A stretch of DNA of 64,000 nucleotides from Gonapodya prolifera JEL478 (taxonomy: Eukaryota; Monoblepharomycota; Monoblepharidomycetes; Monoblepharidales; Gonapodyaceae): positions 62,001 through 126,000 of the forward strand of contig KQ965820.1 in NCBI GenBank assembly GCA_001574975.1. Reading direction: 5' to 3'. Numbering within the stretch: the first letter of the stretch is position 1; every line of letters starts with the position of its first letter. Positions 58,301 to 64,000 of the stretch are shown here, in pieces. The position numbers were made by a program, and so were the translations under genes. Under the pieces are notes generated by a model. It was not told the DNA's origin, made no database searches, and worked only from the letters and a program-made list of their open reading frames with translations.

Positions 58301-59096
58301 ATGTCAAGTTCTGCATCATCTTCGAAAGAAAGCCCGGTTAGTTTCAGGAAAAGTGGACATTAATAGTCTGGATTGGTCACTGAACGGAGCACTCCTTCCA
58401 TTGCTCGATTCAATTGTACGACCTAATGGCTTCAGGCGGAGATTGCTGCGACCTTCCAAAAGATGTCGCAAGAGGTTGTGAGTAAAGCGTTGCGGTACAT
58501 GAGATGGATTCGGATCAACGGTGACCTCTTGGTGTTCCCCAAAGGAAGCAATCCGGTCTGAGCTCCTTCGCATGGATACAGACCGGGAGGAGAACCAGTT
58601 AGGTCTTCGTGGCCATGAAAACCTTGTTTCCCAACAATGAAAAGCTGCCGTTCCTTCGCAGGCTGGTTTTGGACTCAATAACCTCGTTACCATCCGAGCG
58701 ACGATGTTTTCGTTTGGTCAGCGGTGTTTTAATGGAAAAAACTGTTGGAGAGGTCGTGCCGATGTTAAAGGGTGTGGTAGAGAACGTGAGTATGCCGCGG
58801 AGGGCTGAAGTTTGGGCGCTCCAGAACGGTTGTTGGCGTGGGAGTGGCGAGAGGAGTTCTCTTTCGGACGTAACACCACAGAGGGGATACGGACCTTCTG
58901 TCAGAGTTGAAGCCGAGCACGAGGGACAGGAGGCCGGAGTTTACAATGTGATTCATTGTTACAATGCCAACGGTTTTTGATTTTGTGTTCCCAGATTTCC
59001 AAACGCTCAACTGAACTGATGGAAGTGTATCGTAAGCGGGAATCGGAGCTGTACGAATATCAACAGAAGTACAATATTCGGAGGACGCGACAATAG
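58301..59096 (+). CDS. PFD2: Prefoldin subunit 2
   Basis: Beta-type subunit of the hexameric prefoldin co-chaperone, which delivers nascent actin and tubulin to the CCT chaperonin in the cytosol. The exons were pieced together in phase. MSSSASSSKESP is 58301-58336. AEIAATFQKMSQEV is 58436-58477. Then EAIRSELLRMDTDREENQ, and after a GTTAGG intron LVLDSITSLPSERRCFRLVS. GGVLxxRTV is represented by SGVLMEKTVGEVVPMLKGVV. The last exon is ISKRSTELMEVYRKRES...YNIRRTRQ, with the stop at 59094-59096. The pattern coiled coil - CyR-GGVL.e.TV-EV.P - coiled coil - kyxIr is diagnostic for PFD2. Length, about 120 aa, fits the family. Confidence 0.88.
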
Positions 59097-59241
59097 TGTG
59101 GCAGGCCTGCTACTTCCGCTCGTAATGCAAATTAAATAAAATTGCTCCCGATTACCCTGCTACAAGTGAAGGTTGAAACATTCTCGTTGCAATGTTGAAA
59201 GAAAATGAAGCTTTCCTGGAAAGTTGCCACCACAACAAGCA

Positions 59242-60352
59242 ATGTCATATCGCGGTGGCGGATACCGTTCTCGTGACGATCGGGCCGACAACCGCGACTA
59301 CCACAGTGGCTACGGACGAGGAGGCGGGGGGTACGGTCGCGGCGGTTCTCGAGGGGGATGGGACCGTGACGACCACCGAGGCGGGCGCGGACGGGGAGGA
59401 TACGGAGGAGATAGAGGCGATAGGCGTGGCGGAGATGGCGCAGGGGAGCTGAGCATGAATGGCGCCAAGGATTCGAAGGGGCTGTTCTCGCCAAGCGATT
59501 GGAGGTGCACTGGGTGTGGAAATGTCAACTGTGAGCAGCATGTTGACCAGGGACACCGATTGTGTCATGTTGATCCTTTTTATCCCGTGGAATCCCATCG
59601 ATGGTGGCCCTGTGCGCAGGGTCGAAACGAATCTCTTGTAACATCTGCAACAATCCGAAACCAGGACTTGGGCCTCAAGGCAACCGGGAAGGATACGGTG
59701 GCGGATTTATGGACAGAGGTGAGTGTCTAGCCTACCGATCCGGGCACATGTGCTATCTCAACGTGCTGGTGCTTGGGCTATTTACATTTCAGAGGAACAG
59801 GTGGAGTATCGTGATACCCGATTCCGAGACAATGACGAATTCGACGAGTTCGGAAGGCGAAAGAAGAAGAGAAGCCACCGTGAGGGCACCGGAGAGTCGA
59901 AGCGTTCAGTTTCTGAGGATCCAAATTCGGCAGCAAAGGAACCCTTGCGGGAGGAAGAAGATGACGATGGCGACGTCGATCCCGAGCTACTCAAAGCTTG
60001 GGGCTTGGACGAAGACGATCGAAGCGACCCTCGGAATGGCGGAGGTAGAGACGGGGAGAGGACGTCACATCGGGATCGTGGCGACGAGCGGGACAGAGAA
60101 AACGGTCGCCGTGATGAGCAACATCACCAACATGAGCGATCTCGTCGGGAAGACGACCGAGAACGATCTCCTCCGAGGTTTCGGAACAATAACACTGACG
60201 AATGGCGGGGCGAACGACCGCGAAATCGGTCACGCTCTCCGAGAGATAGTCGCAATGAACGGAACCGGGACGAACGAGAGGACAGGTACCACGGAAAGGA
60301 TCAGGGTAGCAGAAGAGGGCGCGATGAGCCAAGAGACAGCCGAGATCGATGA
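59242..60352 (+). CDS. ZRANB2-like RNA-binding protein (RGG box, RanBP2-type zinc finger, RD-rich tail), 315 aa
   Basis: Probable nuclear splicing or RNA-binding factor. Exons are 59242-59530, 59620-59718 and 59793-60352, 316 codons in all. The N-terminus is an RGG/YGG region (MSYRGGGYRSRDD; GYGRGGGGYGRGG). A single RanBP2-type zinc finger, DWRCTGCGNVNW joined across an intron to SKRISCNICNNPKP, has the C-x2-C-x10-C-x2-C spacing and NVN-W core that bind single-stranded RNA. It is followed by YRDTRFRDNDEFDEFGRRKK, much like ZRANB2's EYDEFGRKKKK stretch. The tail is acidic, then Arg/Asp/Ser-rich with RSRSPR. ZRANB2 proper has two fingers. Only one is present here, so the FET/TAF15 group is an alternative. 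Confidence 0.82.
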
Positions 60353-60831
60353 CAGGACTCTTCCATCAATGGTTCAATATAACAGCATTGATCTTCCTTT
60401 CGGACTACATCCTTGTTGTCGACTCTGTTCTATTGCACTTCTTTCTGTAGATGGCGCTGTGTCAGTCAAGCGCCATCGTCACCTCTCGTCATCAAAGGCG
60501 CCCCCGCCTCTCTCATGGCGAATGGCGTAAAGGCCGACGCGAAGAGCACTTAGCGATTGAGGTGTTACCACTTCATTGCGAGCGTCCACGCCTCGTGTTG
60601 ATAGCTTCATACCCATCGGAGTCGGAAACGACAACTTTGGAAATCGCGACATTCACACCTCCCCGTGAATGGTATCCCGCGCTTTATATTAGCATTTTGC
60701 TCAGAATGCTTGAGATGAAAAAAGAAAGGGATAACTGTGTCCATGTGATTACAGTCGACAGGCTAAAACATAAAAGCCGACTATCTAATCAGCTCCTCTG
60801 AAGGGGACTCCACAAAGAACCAAACACAGCG
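60353..60831. other. Intergenic region, nothing recognised
   Basis: About 480 bp between tandem plus-strand genes. A 116-codon plus-strand ORF (60451-60801) crosses it but has no family features and is not supported. Confidence 0.35.
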
Positions 60832-63319
60832 ATGGAGCGTCGTCGGGTCACTCGGCGTGCTGTGACATCAATTGTTGCCATCGTCGCCCTCGCCTTGTTC
60901 CTCCTTATCGCGTCAGAGCCCGTGGATGGGGCAATTCACTTACTGAAGGACGAGGAGTTCGCCGCTACCACGAGCAAGGGAACGTGGTTCGTTTTCTTTG
61001 GAGCGAGCTGGTGTCCGCACTGTCAGCATGTGAGCGCTTGCGTGGACCCGTTTTCACCGTGGCAATGGGGATGTTTAATCACATTCATTGGCCGATCCAG
61101 CTGACGCCGTTGTGGGAAAAGCTTACGGATAAGCTGGGGCCGGAGCTGAAAAAGAACGATTTTCATATCGCCAAGGTGGAATGCACGGAGAATGATGGTG
61201 GGTCTCAGATAACGAATAACCTCGACGCGTGCCTCAATGGTTCAACCATGAGAAGCGGTGCGCAACAAGAAATATGCCTGCGAAGGAGACCTGTGATGAG
61301 GCCGAGCGTCTACCACCCTGCTCTCACACTGTTTTAAACTCGCAGGACTATGCAAGCGACACAACGTCAAAAGCTACCCAACTCTTATCCTGTGAGCCGT
61401 TCCCGCGGCTGTAAAACCGTTTCGTTTGCCAACTTTTCCAACACGAAAGATTTGCCGAGGGTCAGAGGATCGACACGCATGAGGGTAGCAAAACATTCGA
61501 AGAGCTCAAATCGTACGCTCAGTCCCACGTCAAGAAGGCTCCGAGTGTCCCTCTCTTGTCCACGGTTGCGAAGCGCCTCGCCGCCGCGCACTCTTCCGCT
61601 CACCCCAAATCTTCAGTACCCCCCAATCCGAATGGACGTGTTGTGTCTTTGACGCAGGCCACGTTTGACACAAGTTTGGGACTCTCGGAGAGTGAAGGCG
61701 ACGACGAGGTTTCTTCGGGTCCTTGGTTTGTCGAATTTTTCGCGCCGTGGTGTGGCCACTGCCAGAAGCTTGCGCCAATCTGGGACGAAGTTGCGGACAA
61801 GTTGAGGGGAAAAGTTGGAGTTGGGAAAGTGGACTGCACAGTGGAAAAGAGTGGGTTCACCATGAAACAGACATGGCGCACGAATTACTGACGACTTACT
61901 CTTCCAAAGCGCTTGCATCCCGCTTCAAGATTCGCGGATACCCCACTCTCATTTTGTGAGTTGACTCGACGAAGTCTTTACAACCATCTTACTTTGTTTT
62001 AAACCATCCATGGCTCCTTAAGCCTTGAACGTGGCTTGCCCGTTGAGTACAACGGACCGCGCACGCGAGATGCACTGGTCGAGTTCGCGGAGTCAGGAAC
62101 TCGGTGCGGAACATTTGTGCAGGCGTGCGGCCGCTCTTTACTAGACGTTACTTTTGTTTGAAAATAAGGCCGGCGATTCTGCCGATCGACCAGAAGAAAC
62201 TGGAGGAGGCAACATCGAAGGATGAAGTGGTTTTCCTCCTTGCTTTCGACCCTGAAAAGATTGCTGATGAAGCTTTGGTATGCCCACAATCGTTGGAAAG
62301 AGAATCTTCCGAACATCTCCACAACTAATGTTTCGTGCTCTGTGTTTGACAGTACCCGTATCTCTATTCTGCATCAGCGCTTCGCTCAACGAACCGCTTC
62401 TTCGCGAGTGGAGATCCATCAATTCTCCCCTCCCACGCCGTTTCTTCTTCTGACCACTCGCAGGGTGTCGTCTTCGTCCTACGCGATAACGGAGCCACCA
62501 TAATTCGGTTTAATGGCGACATTGCTGACGCATCCGCGCTTCCCGAGTGGATCAACCAACACCGGAAACCAGTCCTACCACTCATAGACCAAAGCAACGC
62601 GAACGAGGTTCTGGCGGGACAGGATGGGAAGCTGGGTGCGGTCCTATTGGACGACCTGCGACGACCTAACCGCGCGGAAGTTGAGAAAGAGGTGCGAGAG
62701 GCAGCACGGGCGTATGCATCGGCACAAAGCGCACATGACGGAAAGAGAGAAGTTAATTGGGGTGTGTTGGACGCCATATCGTGGGCAAAGTATGTTGAAA
62801 GACAGTTCGGCGTCAAGAAGGGGGACTTGCCGAAGTTTGTAATTGTGGATGCCGAGGTAGGAGATGTTGCCTTTGAAGACGTGTTGAGCGCTTTGACACG
62901 ATTTGACGCTGCCTGCGCGGCCCGTTGCGATACTTGTTACATAGTTGGATCAATTTTACGATTCTGACGCGAACGGGAAACTTATCGATCTCAAAAGCGG
63001 TGCAATTGAAGAGGCTGTGCGAAAGGCAGCCGCGGGAGAGCTCCCCGTAAGTTTTGTGTCGTATCGCGTGTCAGCATCGATTCCTGACACTTTCTTCCAG
63101 GGGCGGTCCACGGAAAACTTTTTCGTTCGACCACTTAAGCGTGTTGGCCGAGCCCTGAACCGTGCAGCACTGTGGCTCAATGGCAAATGGCCGTATATAT
63201 TTGCAGCCCTCCTGGTGCCGTTCGCCTATGTCTTTTATTTGTTGTGGAAAGAACATGGCGCCTTGACGGAGGCTGAAGAAGCCGGGGCGCGAAAGCCGGT
63301 TCAGAATAAAGGAGATTGA
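60832..63319 (+). CDS. Membrane-anchored protein disulphide isomerase (TMX3/EPS1-like)
   Basis: ER thiol-disulphide oxidoreductase. A signal sequence follows the start at 60832 ([20 protein letters not shown]). Thioredoxin domain 1: [14 protein letters not shown], then [30 protein letters not shown], and after introns [16 protein letters not shown]. Thioredoxin domain 2: [67 protein letters not shown]. Later come non-catalytic b-type segments ([47 protein letters not shown]). A single C-terminal TM helix ([18 protein letters not shown]) and a cytosolic tail end at 63319. Domain 1 has CPHC, more oxidising in type than the CGHC of domain 2. The stop codon seen if introns are read through at 61396 and 61889 is intronic. 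Confidence 0.85.
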
Positions 63320-63615
63320 TCTCAGCTGATCACAATTGATGTGCATGTCCTCATAACCTAATGATACGGCAACATTATTTGTTTGAAGACATCAATGTAC
63401 ATCCAGTATGTTGGCCCAGATACTTATCCTTCCAACTACATAGGGAGATACCAAAACAAGCCCGAGCATAATGTGAGTGCACAATAGCGTGGAAGGTGTG
63501 CGAGTAGTTCGGAGTTCTCGAATACATTTGACTTGGAAAGGGCGTGGTCTGAGTGAGGTTTATCAACAAACGGATCGCTTCTCTTCCAAAACCGAACCTA
63601 TCTGACTGACTTGAG
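63320..63615. other. Short intergenic region
   Basis: About 300 bp between the PDI gene and the next plus-strand start; nothing recognised. Confidence 0.3.
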
Positions 63616-64000
63616 ATGGCGTCTACAATTCTTCAATCGGAAGAGGAGGAACAGCGTCTTCGTGCTTGTGAGTGACTGCTTGCCCCAACTAGTCTGGAGC
63701 CAAGGCAGGGTCTAAAAGCAAAACTGGAACATTTTCTCAAACTCGCGACCTCTTCCTTGCCGCGATCGCCATAACGACAATCTTCGCCGTGCAGACTACG
63801 TGTGGAAGCAGACCAAGGGAAGGGAAGGGGACAGCCTGTACCACTGGTTTACCACAGACAAAGATGGTGAGTCCCACCAACGCTTTTTCGTGTCTTTTAG
63901 AGCGGTGTCTTATTCTTGTCACTCGCACTATTCTTCCCGGTGGCTTTGTTGCCCTATATGACTCATCACGCAACCCTCTTTCACCCTCTTTCACCATGAC
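63616..64000 (+). CDS. 5' part of an unrecognised gene (runs off the right edge)
   Basis: ATG at 63616 opens MASTILQSEEEEQRLRA, followed by a GTGAGT donor at 63668. The second exon ends before a GTGAGTCCC donor at about 63867. It is open in two frames with different predictions. One reads DYVWKQTKGREGDSLYHWFT. The other contains a hydrophobic segment, RDLFLAAIAITTIFAV. The acceptor position decides between them, so the product cannot be named from the part in the window. Confidence 0.4.

Noticed and set aside
1-64000. CRISPR arrays, rRNA, tRNA genes, bacterial operons or viral insertions
   Set aside because: No regularly spaced repeats, no recognisable tRNA or rRNA sequence and no viral replication or capsid motifs were seen; spliceosomal introns occur throughout.

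Overview
The window is nuclear DNA from an intron-rich fungus. Most genes are split by many short introns (about 50-110 bp, GT..AG, usually GTGAGT/GTAAGT donors), and no operons, CRISPR arrays or rRNA/tRNA genes were seen. A fungal Zn2Cys6 regulator, a UVDE-type UV endonuclease, fungal-type transporters and an annexin support Fungi. A Tctex-type dynein light chain of the IFT/axonemal kind (32.2-33.1 kb) suggests a zoosporic, chytrid-like species. The species itself cannot be named from this sequence. There is one assembly gap (N run 19825-20513, plus Ns at 19744 and 20566-20569).

Layout. 0-4.3 kb: two head-to-head MFS transporters, the left one broken and running off the window, the right one intact (554 aa). 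4.6-9.3 kb: a damaged NUDT19-like Nudix gene and an F-box protein. 10.7-13.8 kb: an unrecognised Ser-rich gene, a repeat-rich stretch and an AT-rich kinase gene without an N-lobe. 14.5-18.6 kb: a siderophore-type MFS transporter head-to-head with an AIFM2/FSP1-like oxidoreductase. 19.2-29.0 kb: two long disordered proteins (one with an SH3 domain) flanking a PHYHD1-like dioxygenase that carries a one-base frameshift. 30.6-33.1 kb: UVDE divergent from the Tctex dynein light chain. 33.3-38.5 kb: a tandem pair of membrane sensor-like genes with no output domain, one degenerate. 38.7-42.9 kb: annexin and a transmembrane RING-H2 protein. 44-48.7 kb: NmrA-like protein and an amino-acid permease. 51.0-52.6 kb: a secreted EEP-family phosphodiesterase/nuclease. 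52.8-58.2 kb: a Zn2Cys6 factor and a 5'-truncated pseudogene copy of it. 58.3-63.3 kb: prefoldin 2, a ZRANB2-like RNA-binding protein and a TMX3/EPS1-like PDI. A partial gene starts at 63.6 kb.

Two themes recur. First, gene pairs are divergent with very short gaps (99 bp at UVDE/Tctex, 68 bp at Zn2Cys6/prefoldin). Second, local duplications repeatedly give one healthy and one decayed copy (MFS, membrane sensor, Zn2Cys6). Exon joins were worked out by hand from splice signals and reading phase. Gene ends are firmer than every internal junction.
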